Assembly (NCBI GenBank): GCA_016713335.1 | Contig: JADJPH010000014.1 | Span: 62,001 to 126,000, forward strand | DNA: 64,000 nucleotides | Reading direction: 5' to 3' | Origin: Candidatus Fredericiella danica | GTDB taxonomy: Bacteria > Chloroflexota > Anaerolineae > Caldilineales > Caldilineaceae | In this document: in pieces, positions 39,186 to 49,605 of the stretch | Layout: the number at the start of each line of letters is the position of its first letter | How positions within the stretch are numbered: position 1 is the first letter of the stretch | Program-made: the position numbers and the translations under genes | The notes under the pieces: generated by a model | What the model was told of the DNA's origin: nothing | What the model saw: the letters and a program-made list of their open reading frames with translations, nothing else | Databases searched by the model: none

Positions 39186-41006
39186 CTAAGTCGTCGCACG
39201 GTCTGCGAGCGTGCGCAACATGTTCTGAAGCAACACGGACTTCAACGCCGGGCATGTTTGATCCAGTGCGTCGAAGTCTGCCAGGCTCAATGCACAGCAC
39301 TCTACCTCAGTGTCCGCACTGACGTCTGCCAGACCGATCAGAACGATCGACAATCGCGAGTTCGCCAAATGTCATCCCGGGCGCCAGGGTCGATAGCCGC
39401 TTGATCCGACCGTCCGCCAGGGGAATCGTAATGCTAACAGCCCCGCGCATCAGGAAGAAAATGGTGTCGGCATGGTCTCCTTTGTGGATGATCTTGGCGC
39501 CGGGAAGATAGTGACGCTGGCCAAGTAATCGTAGCGCAAAGGCCATTTCGTCTGGCGCAAGTCCATTGAATGCGGCATGCTCGGCAAGCGATATCCGGTG
39601 CAATGGATTCACCGGCGCATTGTTTGCCATAAGCAACTGGTCTTCGGCCCACTCCAACGCCAGGTCAATTTCGTCGAAAGCCCGCACAGCAACCGCAGAG
39701 TCCGTAAACTCTGCCAGCCGCTTGATAAAATCCGGGTGATTTTTCGCACCCGCAAGGACAAAGTACTTACCAACGGCACCAAGGCTCTGCGCGAGTTCGG
39801 CGAAAATGGGGGCGACGGCGACCTCGATGCGCGCCACGCGCCGGAAATCCAGGATCGAGATGTCTTGCGCCGGACTGCCATCCACCAATGCCCTGACGAC
39901 CACTTCGGCCGCGGGAAAGGTCAACTCGCCCTGTAATTCATAGGCCACAGCCCGTGCCCCGACTTGCGCCAATGTAGCGCGTTCAGCCTCCGTGCGCTGC
40001 CGTTTTGAACTGATGGCCCCGGCACTGTATTGTGTGCGAATCGGTGTGAGCGAAGCCTGCGGCACGCGAAGCGAATGCAGATTGAATCGATGGGAGATCT
40101 CCTCACACGCCTTGACCCCGCGCACGCTGTTGCCTCGCTCATCCAGGCGCGGCGAAAAGACGGCGATCCCGAGTTGCCCGGGCAATACAGCCATGATCCC
40201 GCCGCCCACACCGCTCTTGGCGGGCATTCCAATCCGATAGACCCACTCGCCCGTGTAGTCATACATCCCACAGGTCGACATGACGCTGAGGATGCTATCC
40301 ACATAGACATCACTGACTGCACGTTCGCCGGTGACGGGGTTCATCCCGTTATTGGCAAGTGTCGCCGCCATGATGCTCAGGTCTCGGCACGTGACGGCGA
40401 CAGAGCACTGCTGAAAATAGAGCTGTAGTGCCGGCTCCGGGTCGTCGCCGATGATCTCGAAGTTACGGAGCATATGGCCAATAAGCGATTCCGATGTCCT
40501 GCTCTCGCTCTCGAATGATAGACGGCCTCATCCAACGTCAAACGCCGGCCGGCATGGCGCGAATAGGTGTCGAGCAGCCGCTCCAGACGCTCGGCCGGCG
40601 TTGCACCTGCGACCAACGATGCCGCAGCGATGGCGCCGGCATTGATCATCGGATTCTTGGGTGCACCCGTGCCAGGTGTGAGGCTGATGGAGTTGAATGC
40701 ATCGCCGGTGGGTTCCACCCCGATTTTCGCAAGCACCTGCTCGCGGCCCTGGTCTTCAAGTGCCATCCCATAGGTCATCGGCTTAGACACCGACTGGATT
40801 GTGAACAACTGGCGCGTGTCGCCCACTTCATAGACGCGGCCATCCGTCGTAGCCAGGCAGATCCCAAACCACTCGGGATTGGCTCGGGTAAGTTCGGGGA
40901 TATAGCTGGCGACGACTCCTTCATTGAGCGGGGCGTATTTTTTGTGCAGGTATTCGAGATATGATTGGATAGGAGATACAACTGAGTTGGCGGAATTGCT
41001 GTCCAC
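39186..41006 (-). CDS. glsA: Glutaminase fused to STAS and cNMP-binding domains (two frameshifts)
   Basis: About 606 residues. The N-terminal glutaminase (SPIQSYLEYLHKKYAPLNEG, catalytic Ser and Lys in IQSVSKPM, NPMINAGAI, KSGVGGGI) hydrolyses glutamine to glutamate and ammonia. A STAS domain follows (GELTFPAAEVVVRALVDG) that lacks the usual phospho-serine, then a cyclic-nucleotide-binding domain (IIHKGDHADTIFFLMRGAV, GMTFGELAIVDRS). Frame breaks lie near 40490 (AVYHS then ESESRTSESLIGHML) and near 39320, after which the true C-terminus ADVSADTEVECCALSL runs to 39186. The start is uncertain: the GTG at 41006 avoids overlap with the divergent STAS gene, while 41066 would overlap it. Glutaminases of this three-domain type are known in several phyla. 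Confidence 0.85.
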
Positions 41007-41053
41007 AGTGACTGTTTTTACACTCCTGAAGGATCGTTTGGACCGCTCATCTG

Positions 41054-41398
41054 GTGGAACTACCAAACGGCATTACCCGCATCAACCTGGTGGGACGGCT
41101 CGATGTTTCCGGGGCCATGGCCATCGAGGACAAGTTTACCTTTGCCGTGGCGACCGACAAGGCACCAGTGCTCGTCGATCTTTCCGCAGTGGATTTTATC
41201 GCGTCCATCGGGATGCGCCTGCTGCTGATGAACGCAAAGACGTTGAATAGCCGCGGCATCAAACTGGTCTTGTTCGCACCCCAGCCGCTGGTGAAGGATG
41301 CGCTGGTCACAGCAGGGATCGACTTGCTCATCCCCGTCTATGATGATTTTGACACGGCATGCACCTACCTGCTCCAGCCGTCTGCAACCTCCAAGTAA
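41054..41398 (+). CDS. STAS-domain anti-anti-sigma factor
   Basis: 114-residue stand-alone STAS protein (GITRINLVGRLDVSGAMAIE, VDLSAVDFIASIGMRLLLMN). The serine in FIASIG is the residue phosphorylated by anti-sigma kinases, so this is a RsbV/SpoIIAA-like switch protein. The GTG at 41054 is the only start in this frame. A more natural N-terminus (VTVFTLLKDRLDR, GTG at 41009) lies upstream in another frame, so one indel near 41050 is possible. It is the first gene of a plus-strand set with the anti-sigma kinase (five bases on) and the PP2C phosphatase. Confidence 0.82.
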   Translation: MELPNGITRINLVGRLDVSGAMAIEDKFTFAVATDKAPVLVDLSAVDFIASIGMRLLLMNAKTLNSRGIKLVLFAPQPLVKDALVTAGIDLLIPVYDDFDTACTYLLQPSATSK

Positions 41399-41400
41399 GA

Positions 41401-41452
41401 CCAATGACACCAATGACACCAATGACACTGATGACACCCATGACACCAATGA
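41401..41452 (+). repeat. Nine-base tandem repeat across the anti-sigma gene start
   Basis: About six near-identical copies of ATGACACCA (variants ATGACACTG, ATGACACCC) immediately after the STAS stop. Each copy carries an in-frame ATG, so the region encodes MTPMTPMTLMTPMTPMTN and offers six consecutive start codons. Slipped-strand changes in copy number would keep the frame. Confidence 0.7.
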
Positions 41453-41886
41453 CGAATCCTGCGCAAGTTTCCCATCGAAGTTCGGCGGTCATGGTGTTCC
41501 CGTGCCGCTGGGACGCGCTGGACGATCTGGCCGAGTGGGTGCAGGCCATTGGTCACAGGCACGGGATTTCAGACCGTCACATCTTTGGGCTGAAACTCGT
41601 GCTTGTCGAGATTGCCACGAATATCGTCGATTACAGTGGAAACTCCAATGCCGGCAGCCCGATCTCTGTCACCATTCGCTTCGAACCAAACCACATCTGG
41701 GCACAAGTTGAAGATGCCGGCCCCTGACCCGACCGCTTTCCGGAAATTGCGCAGCCGGAAAGCCTGGAAAGTGCACCCATCGGTGGATTGGGCCTTCGCT
41801 TGATCCGATCCTATACCCAGCATTGGGAATACCGGCGTACGAATCACACAAATCAATTGTGTGTTACAATTGCCCTTGATGGGTGA
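41404..41886 (+). CDS. RsbW-like anti-sigma serine kinase (compensated frameshift)
   Basis: About 160 residues of the GHKL anti-sigma kinase fold: AEWVQAIGHRHGISDRHIFG, the N-box KLVLVEIATNIVDYS, the G1 box WAQVEDAGP and the G2-type IGGLGLRLIRSYTQHWEY. A TGA at 41725-41727 falls in the G1 region. Reading one base over for about seven codons (APDPTAF) restores the family sequence, and then the original frame resumes, so two indels of opposite sign are inferred. It should bind either a sigma factor or the STAS protein encoded just before it. The N-terminus is a run of MTP repeats, so the true start codon is uncertain. Confidence 0.8.
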
Positions 41887-42842
41887 CGCAAACAGCAACA
41901 CAGACTCTGACCAACCCGCCTCTGCGGCGAACCATTCCCTGCCAAGGGTGTTGTCCGACCACGAAATCAACGCCATCAAGCCAAAGTTGACCAGCATGAC
42001 CCTGGCGCCTGCTCAGGTCTTTGTCAGCGAGGGCGACTTTGGCGACTGCGCCTATCTCCTGGTCGTTGGCGTCGTGGAGGTCGTCAAAGGGCTGTTCACC
42101 AGACGAACGCTCATTTGGCATGCGTGGACCCGGCGATATCATCGGGGAAATGAGCCTGATCGATCCATCTCAGCCGCGCTCAGCCAGTGTCCGCACCAAA
42201 ACCGCCGCCGAATTACTCGTCGTGACCCGGGCGGAATTTGACGATCTCTCGTCGAGCAGCCCGCACTCAGCCTCCAGTTGCTCCGCAATCCGAGCCACCG
42301 GTTGCGCCTCATCCGAAAACGCCACCATCCGGGATCTGCAGACCAAAAATGTTGCGTTGACCCAGGCGTATCGCTAGCTCGAAGCTACTCAAGAAAAACT
42401 TGTTGAACAGGAAGTACTAGCGCATGAATTGGCGCAGGCCCAGCGTATTCAACTCCAAATGCTACCTGCCAGGCTTCCGCGCCTGAGCGAAGTCGATATC
42501 GGCGCAAAATTGCTGGCCGCGCGTGCGGTCGGTGGGGATCTCTATGAGGTCATCCGGCTTGACGAAGATCGGCTCGGCTTCGCCATTGGCGACGTTTCCG
42601 GCAAGGGCATTCCGGCCGCATTGTACATGGCGTTGGTGTCGAGTCTATTGCGTTCCGAAGCCAAAGCTGGCACCGCGCCAGCCGATGTTGTGGCTCACAT
42701 CAACCAGCACCTCTGCGAACGCGACATGGAGAGCATGTTTGTGACGTTGTTGTACTGCGACCTGGACCGGCGCACCAGAATCTTACGGTGTGTGCGGGCG
42801 GGTCATGAGCACCCCATGCTGTGGGCTGGAGATGCCGTCTAG
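41879..42842 (+). pseudogene. cNMP-binding PP2C (RsbU/SpoIIE-type) phosphatase, broken and C-terminally truncated
   Basis: Order: cNMP-binding domain (LTSMTLAPAQVFVSEGDFGD, then PGDIIGEMSLIDPSQPRSA), coiled-coil linker (IRDLQTKNVALTQAYR, LEATQEKLVEQEVLA) and PP2C phosphatase (RIQLQMLPARLP, AVGGDLYEVI, AIGDVSGKGIPAALYMALVS). It overlaps the anti-sigma gene by eight bases. Defects: a frameshift near 42115, a compensated pair at about 42245-42310, a TAG at 42375-42377 where the family has Glu (AYRELEA), and loss of the last 60-70 residues, including the final metal-binding Asp, where the convergent surface-protein gene ends. An intact version would dephosphorylate the STAS protein under cyclic-nucleotide control. 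Confidence 0.8.
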
Positions 42843-45800
42843 CGCACCACCGCGGGCAGGAAGATCGAATCCGTAAAGACAGGTTGCTCACCGTCACCGG
42901 TCAAACGCAACAGCAGTTCCTGAGGTGGATCGCCGACCACAAACAGACCACCCCCCATACTGCGGCTGGTCTGTTTGCTCTTCAGCTTGATGCGCCCCTG
43001 GGTAACCGGTGTCGTGGGATTGTCGCCATCTGGCTTACGGGTTCATTGTCATAGACCACGCGATTGCCATCGTTGATGTCCCAGACCTTGAGGCGAAAAT
43101 ACCCGTGGTCATTTGCACTGACTGCGCCTGCGTCGATCACCGTGAGCATGTAGCCAGACATTGGCCGCGGTCAATCGTTCCTACCCCGCAAGATGGCTTT
43201 GCTGCCGGCGATCACCAGCCAGTCCATGTTGCGCGATTCCAGCCGCTGCTTGTCGAGCCGGAATTCGAGGCTACCCTTTGGCACCGTCGCGTTCTTTTCG
43301 TACTTTGCCTCAAAGCCAAACTTGGCACGCGCGACCAGGCCTGGATTGGCCACATATGCGCCCGCCGGTGAGTTGATCCAGCCCTCGCCGGATGCCACAC
43401 CCGCCAACGGATCGTACACCACAACGTACTGATAGAGTGCTTCTCCGGTGAGTGCACCGGCATCCGTCACGGCCAAGACAAGTGTATATACGCCAGGCAT
43501 GGTGTGCTGGTGGCTGTCGGGACCCACGATGCGATTTCCGCTCACCGTGCCCGGTGTTGTTGTGCCGTCTCCCCAGGTCCAAACAGCACTGTGAGTCTCG
43601 GCGCTGTCGGTGAAGATCGCCTGGGCAGCAATCGATTCACCCAATTCCACTACGGCCACCAGATGCGTGGTGAGTGCAATCGGTCCCACCTGTGGGGGGG
43701 TGTTGCTGCCGGGTAGTACCACAACGACGACGTTCGCCGTGCTACACAGGTTATCGCCCGTGGTGGCAGGGTTGCCGTCAGCGCCACTGTCACAGATCTG
43801 ATAGAGAATGCGATCGATCCCGCTGAATTGCGCACTGCCGGTGTAGGTGATCTTTCCAGCCGTGCCGTCCACGGTTGCCGCCCCCCCCACCGGCGCCACG
43901 AGCACCGTTACCGAAGCGGGTGATAGGTTCCCGTCGACATCGGTGTCATTACCGGCAACGTCGATGATGACCCTACTGACGGAATCCACCTCGGCGTGAT
44001 CATCCAAGGCCTGCGGCGCAATGTTGCCGGGGGTGATTGTCAACGTAGCATTAGAAGTTGCACTGTGATAGCCGGGATCGGTCAGGTCCAGTGGCTGCGC
44101 ATTGACTGTCACCGGCTGGCCAAAGCTTGCCGCAACCTGATAGACGCCTGGGGTAACGGCAACGCCGCTGAGGATCGCGCGTCCGGCGTAATCCGTCGGA
44201 ACCACCTGTCCGTACACCCCAGCAGCGCCCGTGAGCGTGACCAGCACTGGACGCCCGGCAATCGCCAGCCCGCCGGCGTCGGTCAGACTTGCCACAATCC
44301 GCCACGACGAACCGGAGGCCACAGGGCTCACAGGAACTTCAATTACCAGTCGGGTGTCCCGCTTGGCAACCGTCACGTTGACCGTCGTTACTGCGCCCGC
44401 ATATGTTGCTGAACCGGCATAAGTAACCTGTAGTGTGCCGGCGCCGGTGGCCCCAAGCAACCGAAACGTGGCCTGAGCCGCGCCGTCGGCGCCGGTGGTC
44501 GTCTGGATCGACTGCCCCTGCAAACTGAATTCCAACGTCGCGTCAGCCACGGTTTGACCCTGTGCCGTGACAAGGCGAATTGCGTACGTCAACTCACCGC
44601 CATAGACCCCGGCGGTTGGGGCGCTGAGCAATTGAAGCGTCACGGGCGTAGCACTTGTGGTGTCTGTGGCCAGTGGCGGCTTCACCGGTGCGCCGGGATC
44701 GATGCCGGGGGTGAAGTACTCGCCGTTGTTGGTCAGCAGCGTCACGAGACCGACGCCATTGACCGCCTGCACGATGTAGCGCAGATTTGACGCAGCCACT
44801 GCGCTTGCCGGCAGCACCGCTTCCCACTGCGCTGGCTCCGTGCTATTGCGCACCAAATCAAGCGATTGCCAACTGGCGCCGTCGACCGCGGCATAGGTAA
44901 CCCAGACTTCCTGCACGCCTGCCACAGGATCGCTGACACTGGCGCTGAAATGGACGTTGCCAGCAGCATCGGGCGTGCCTGTCACTTTGGCAATCGCCGG
45001 CGGCGCCGACAGCGCCGTACCACTCACGACGCTGCTGTAATACAGTCTGAATGCCATGTGATCAAAACGGCGGAATACGCCACGCGTCAGGTCACCATCG
45101 CCGGAGCGATACTGTGCCGGCGTGAGCATCAGCCGGGTTTCGCCGCCATCGGGATCGGCGAGAACTCCAAAGTAATTCACGGTCCACGGCACAACGGGGA
45201 AAAACACCGATGACTGAAAGCCGGGACGCACCGCAGTCACTTCATTTGCCGGCGCACTGACGAGGGGAAAGACATCGGGTTCGTCAGTGTATGCGCCGCT
45301 GCGAAAGCCAACGCCGCGCAGCACGCCGGCATTCAAACCACCGGGGCTAGAGACATTATACGCGGCCAAGGGCAGGATCGGCTGGCTTGGGCGGCCCACG
45401 GCCCCCTGGGGACCGGTGAGATAGTGCGCAACAATTTGACTGTTGTCTACCGAATTCGTCAAGATCTTGGTCTCAGCCGTCATCGATGGTGTCACTGTCA
45501 AATCCGCGGTGCGAAGATCGAGTGCGGCGCCCGGGCCGGCCACAACCGGATTGGTGGCGCCAATCACGGGCGGCAACACAACTGCCGTTCCCGGTGGCCC
45601 CGGCAACTGCACACGCAACATCGGCAAACCAAAGAGCGTGGCTTCGAGAATGGTCTTCTCAAAGACGCCGTCCACCTCAACACCCGTATCGGATAAATAC
45701 ACCTGTTTCGCCGCCACCAGGGCATTGCCGATCGGGATTGCACCACCGCGGCGCAGCTCCTGGGTAAAGCCAAGGTAGAGGCGCTCCGCATATTCAGTCA

Positions 45801-48800
45801 GGTCGGCATCACCGTACTGGTAACCGGTGCCGGAAATCAAGGCTGCCCCCTGCGCGCAAATGCCTGCGCCCAATCCGGTTCCTGGGTTAGCAGCGGGACG
45901 CCGTGCGCATTCACGATGTTATAGCCGGTATGGCAGCCTGCGCTAAACACCACGACGTTGCGGAGATCGAGTGGTGACGCCGCGACCTCGCTGGCATCAA
46001 GCCGCGTCTCATAGTCAGCCGCGAGCGCAGCCGATGCGCTGAAGTGACCAGCCAGGTAGGCAAGATCCTGGCGCGTTGTCAGCAATCCAGCGCGCAGGTC
46101 GCTGGCGCTCCACGAAGCCGGATCGCTGGGTGCGCGATCCGCCGGGTCGATTAGCGCAGTCACCTTACCCGCATTTCCGAGTCCGGCAACCAGTTCGCGG
46201 CGGACGGCATTGGCACCGTCTTCCAAAAAACCATAGCTGGTGATCAATGCTGACGTGGGCATAACAACACCACTCGCGGTGCTCAAGTAGGCATCGATCA
46301 TCGTGACGGCTTCACCGGCAGTCTCCACGAGGCGTCCCACTGCCAGGTCCGGGATCGGCAGCGTACTGCCTTGGAGCGCGATTTCGGTGGCTGCGCCGTA
46401 GGCGTCCTGGCCGAGTACATAGTCCAGCCGCAGGCTGGCGCCGGAGGCAGGCTCATCGAGAACAGGAGGCGAGAACTCGGATTCACGCCCGACAGGCGCC
46501 GGGTCCGGATAACGGAAGAACGGAATCACGTCGTCGTTGCCGACCAACACCACGTAGTCAAGTGGATTGCTGGCGCGCACCCGCTCGACGATGCCCTTGA
46601 TCGCGGCCGCCAACTGATTCTGTGCGTAAGGGCAATCAGGGTTCGCGTCCGCTTCAACCCGTGCAGCCGCAACGCGTGCGTCGCCACCGATATTGAGCAC
46701 GATACCTTTGACTTCGGTGCGTGCGGCCAGGGCGTCGAGCCGCTGCCAGCAGTGTCTGCTCGGCGCTCGAACCTTCCATGCGCTCAATCTCGTGGAGAAT
46801 GACCGTATGGAAGTCGCCTGCCGGCGACGACAGACTCCCCGCCGGCAGCGTTGTATTCACGCCACTGCAAACGCCCGTCAGTTCCGTGACCTGCAGCGAG
46901 AAGGGTGTGACGCGATCAAACACACCGTTCCGCCCGCGCACCTGGACATAGAACTCGCCGCTATTGTTCCAGGAGTTGACCACGATCCGCTCGCTGGCAA
47001 TGCCATCGTGCGCGGACACGCCGATCAGGGTCCGGAGTTGGGCATTCACGTAGCCGGCAGCTTCCGCGTCGGTAGGATTGGTGAAGGCGGCAGGATTGGT
47101 GAACGCGGCCGGATTGGTAAAGGCCGCGGGATTGGTGAAGGCCGCGGGATTGGTGAAGGCCGCCGGATTGGTAAAGGCCGCAGGGTTCGTGAAGGCGGCG
47201 GGATTGGTGAATGCATCCGGGTTGGTAAAGGCCGCGGGATTGGTGAAGGCCGCCGGATTCGTAAACGCGGCAGGATTGGTAAAGGCCGCCGGATTCGTAA
47301 ACGCGGCAGGATTGGTAAAGGCCGCCGGGTTCGTAAAGGCGGCAGGGTTGACGAAGGCACTCGGCGCCAGTTCAGCGCTCAGCCGCGCCAGATCGACGGG
47401 ACCCACCAATTGGCTGAAAGCCGCCTGAATATCGGTGTGCAGCGTCAGGTCATAGTCGGCGGGCAGGCTTGCCAGGTCGACGATCACCTGGCTACCCGGC
47501 TGTACGTTAAACTTGAACCAGCGCGTCTGGCCGGTGCGGTCAAGATATTGCGTGGTTGCGCCGGTCAGGGTTGTGCTTGCACCGCTGAGCGGCAGGGGCA
47601 TGGCCCGATTCCACGTCAGATTATCCGGCTGGACGATCATGCAGGCGGAGAATTCAGAGGTGTTGCCCGCTGGATCCGCCAACAGCGTGGTCACCATCTG
47701 GCCGTCAGTAACGGCTACAGGCACCGTGACCCCAAAACCGCCATTGCCGTTTCCGTCCGAGGTTGCAGTCGTCGCACCAACATAGGTTTCGCCCTCGCCG
47801 AAGCCACTGGCATCGCACTGGTTGCTCACATAGATCGTGACGTCATAGTGCTGATTGGGGGTGCTATTGAAGAGACCCGTGACGGTCAGGTCCCCCGCAC
47901 CGCGGACCGCCCCATAGAGCACGGGGGCGTTGAGCCGATCGTTTGCACCACTGTCACCGTCGCCGGCGTCGTTCATATCGGGCCCTGTGGCCGCCAGGTC
48001 AATCCCCAGTGCACCGTTCGCATAGATCCGGTTGCCGGAAAGCCGGTTGCCGGCGCCGCCCTGGACATAGATACCGGCCTGCGCGTTGCCGGCGATCACA
48101 TTCCCTTCGCCCGCTGCCATGCCACCTACCACGATGCCCCGCTCATTCATGAGGATGCCGTGCCGCAGGTTACCGAGCGTTGGATTGCCAGAAGCATCGG
48201 TCCCGATCAGATTGCCGCGAATCACATGGCCGGCGACGACGAAACCATCGGACATGCCAATGCCATCGTCGTGATTGCCGGAAATCAGGTTACCCTGCCC
48301 GGGCGCGGTGCCTCCGACGAAATTGGGGGCGCCGCGATAGATGCCAACGCCTGAGCCCTGATTCGGGAGACGAGCAGTGCCGGTGGCATTGGTGCCGACA
48401 TAGTTGCCGTAGAAGTACGTATCGCGCACCTGGTCCATGGTGATTCCATTGCGCCCGTTGCCGGAGAGCAGGTTGCGGTCTGCGGGCGTGGCGCCACCAA
48501 TCGTGTTGTTACCTGCCGGCACGGCCAGATTGAAATTGCCGACTTTGATGCCGTCCACGCCATTGGGGATCGCGCTGGCGCCGGTGGGATCTGTGCCGAT
48601 GAAGTTGCCGGCAATGTGGTTGTCGGTTGCGCCGACGGCAATCCCATCGAGGGAGAAGCCATTGACCACCAGTCCGCGCACCAGGCTGTTGGAGGTGAAC
48701 ACGGAAAGGCCGCTGACGTTCGCGCCTGCATAGGCGCCATTGATTTGGATGAGCAGGACGGCATTGTTGCCCTGGGCAAGGCTATTCGGCGCAGCGCCGG

Positions 48801-49236
48801 GCTGGGTATACCCATCAATCACGACCGCGTCATGAATCGCAGGCAACGCAACCAACGGGTAGATCGTCTGCACGCCGGGAAGTGGAATTGAAAACTGAAT
48901 GGTATCCAGCCCCGGTGATGCGTTTGCTTCTTGAATCGCCGCGCGCAGGGTGCAGTCTCCCCCGCTGGCGCTGCAAACGCCGTCACCGGGTGTCATGTCC
49001 GGACTGTCCGCAGTCGAATTAACTGTAAAGGACCCGGCAGCGTTGGCACGACCGGCATAGCCCCAGACAGCAATCGCCAGGAGGCCAACAATAATGAATG
49101 GCACCCACCGTCTTGGTGCGACCGCATGGATATCAGTGCCCGCAACAATCCCATCTTGCATCTCTTGTCTCGCTTCCTGGCGCGCGCCATCCTCCACCAA
49201 ACCGGATCGGTATAGCATCGGGAGCAGGATTCGCAC
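42839..49236 (-). CDS. Giant secreted surface protein with C25 (gingipain-like) peptidase domain
   Basis: About 2130 residues if read as one gene. Order: signal/anchor (FIIVGLLAIAVWGYAG, then ANA-AG), CSLREA domain (CTLRAAIQEANAS), right-handed beta-helix repeats (about residues 130-450), a jelly-roll region (TRWFKFNVQPGSQVIVD), sixteen six-residue AAFTNP repeats, a caspase-fold C25 peptidase domain (YVVLVGNDDVIPFFRYPDP, catalytic His codon 46044-46046 in LAGHFSAS, Cys codon 45933-45935 in FSAGCHTGYN, then SGTGYQYGD), Ig-like modules, a cadherin-like module (NDTDVDGNLSP), a PKD module (VWTWGDGTTTPG) and the tail FLPAVVR. Frame changes lie near 46740, 45848 (C run), 43180 (pair) and 43045. The start may be the GTG at 49236 or the ATG at 49218 or 49161. 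It is probably a cell-surface protease or adhesin. Confidence 0.78.
47075..47362 (-). repeat. Sixteen tandem 18-base repeats encoding AAFTNP
   Basis: Sixteen uninterrupted 18-base units within the surface-protein gene. Read on the minus strand they encode SAFVNP, seven AAFTNP, DAFTNP and seven AAFTNP. Units differ mainly at synonymous positions (GCC/GCG, AAC/TTC choices), so the peptide is conserved more than the DNA. The repeat joins the beta-helix/jelly-roll part to the peptidase domain and is probably an extended stalk. Confidence 0.9.
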
Positions 49237-49605
49237 ACATCAACTCGAAGAATTGCGAAAGAATACGCAACAAGAGGACGGAAGTCAAGTGCTAAGTGTT
49301 TTACGTTTCCTTACAATTAATCTTCATCTCAGATACGCTTGCGCTCAATGCGCCAAAACTTGTCGATACGCCCTCTTAGCAGGGTTACGAGTCGGTGAAA
49401 ATTGCTCGCACAGCAAAAAACCTGACGGGATCGTAATCTGAATTAGAGTGATATAATTTCAATTTAGGCGCCTGTAAGCTGCGCCGCGGATTTCCTGTGT
49501 GTGGATCAGACGCAAGACCGCCGTGGTGTAAACGCTACAGCCTTACATTGCGGCCAACTCAGCACGCCCCTTCACATCAATCACTCATATTTCCGGAGGA
49601 CGCAT
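49237..49605. other. Divergent promoter region between surface protein and alkylsulfatase
   Basis: 369 bases without a gene, more AT-rich than its surroundings (49290-49330 and 49430-49470). It must hold the promoters of both divergent genes. A good extended -10 element is visible for the alkylsulfatase side. Confidence 0.5.
49449..49457 (+). promoter_or_regulatory. Extended -10 promoter element upstream of the alkylsulfatase gene
   Basis: TGATATAAT fits the extended -10 consensus (TG, one base, TATAAT) exactly. No matching -35 is needed for this class and none is seen. Transcription would begin near 49464 and give a leader of about 140 bases. Confidence 0.4.

Noticed and set aside
29532..42377. 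TAG recoding (pyrrolysine or other code change)
   Set aside because: Several intact genes here, such as the regulator ending at 2870 and the DUF3307 gene ending at 35444, use TAG as the terminal stop.
47075..47362. Regular 18-base repeats as a possible CRISPR array
   Set aside because: There are no spacers between the units, and the repeats encode a hexapeptide in frame with the surface protein.
46693..48354. A 553-codon open frame on the plus strand, rich in Gly/Arg/Ile repeats
   Set aside because: It is the antisense of the beta-helix and AAFTNP repeat region of the surface protein; the repeat alone keeps it open, and it has no start signal or family.
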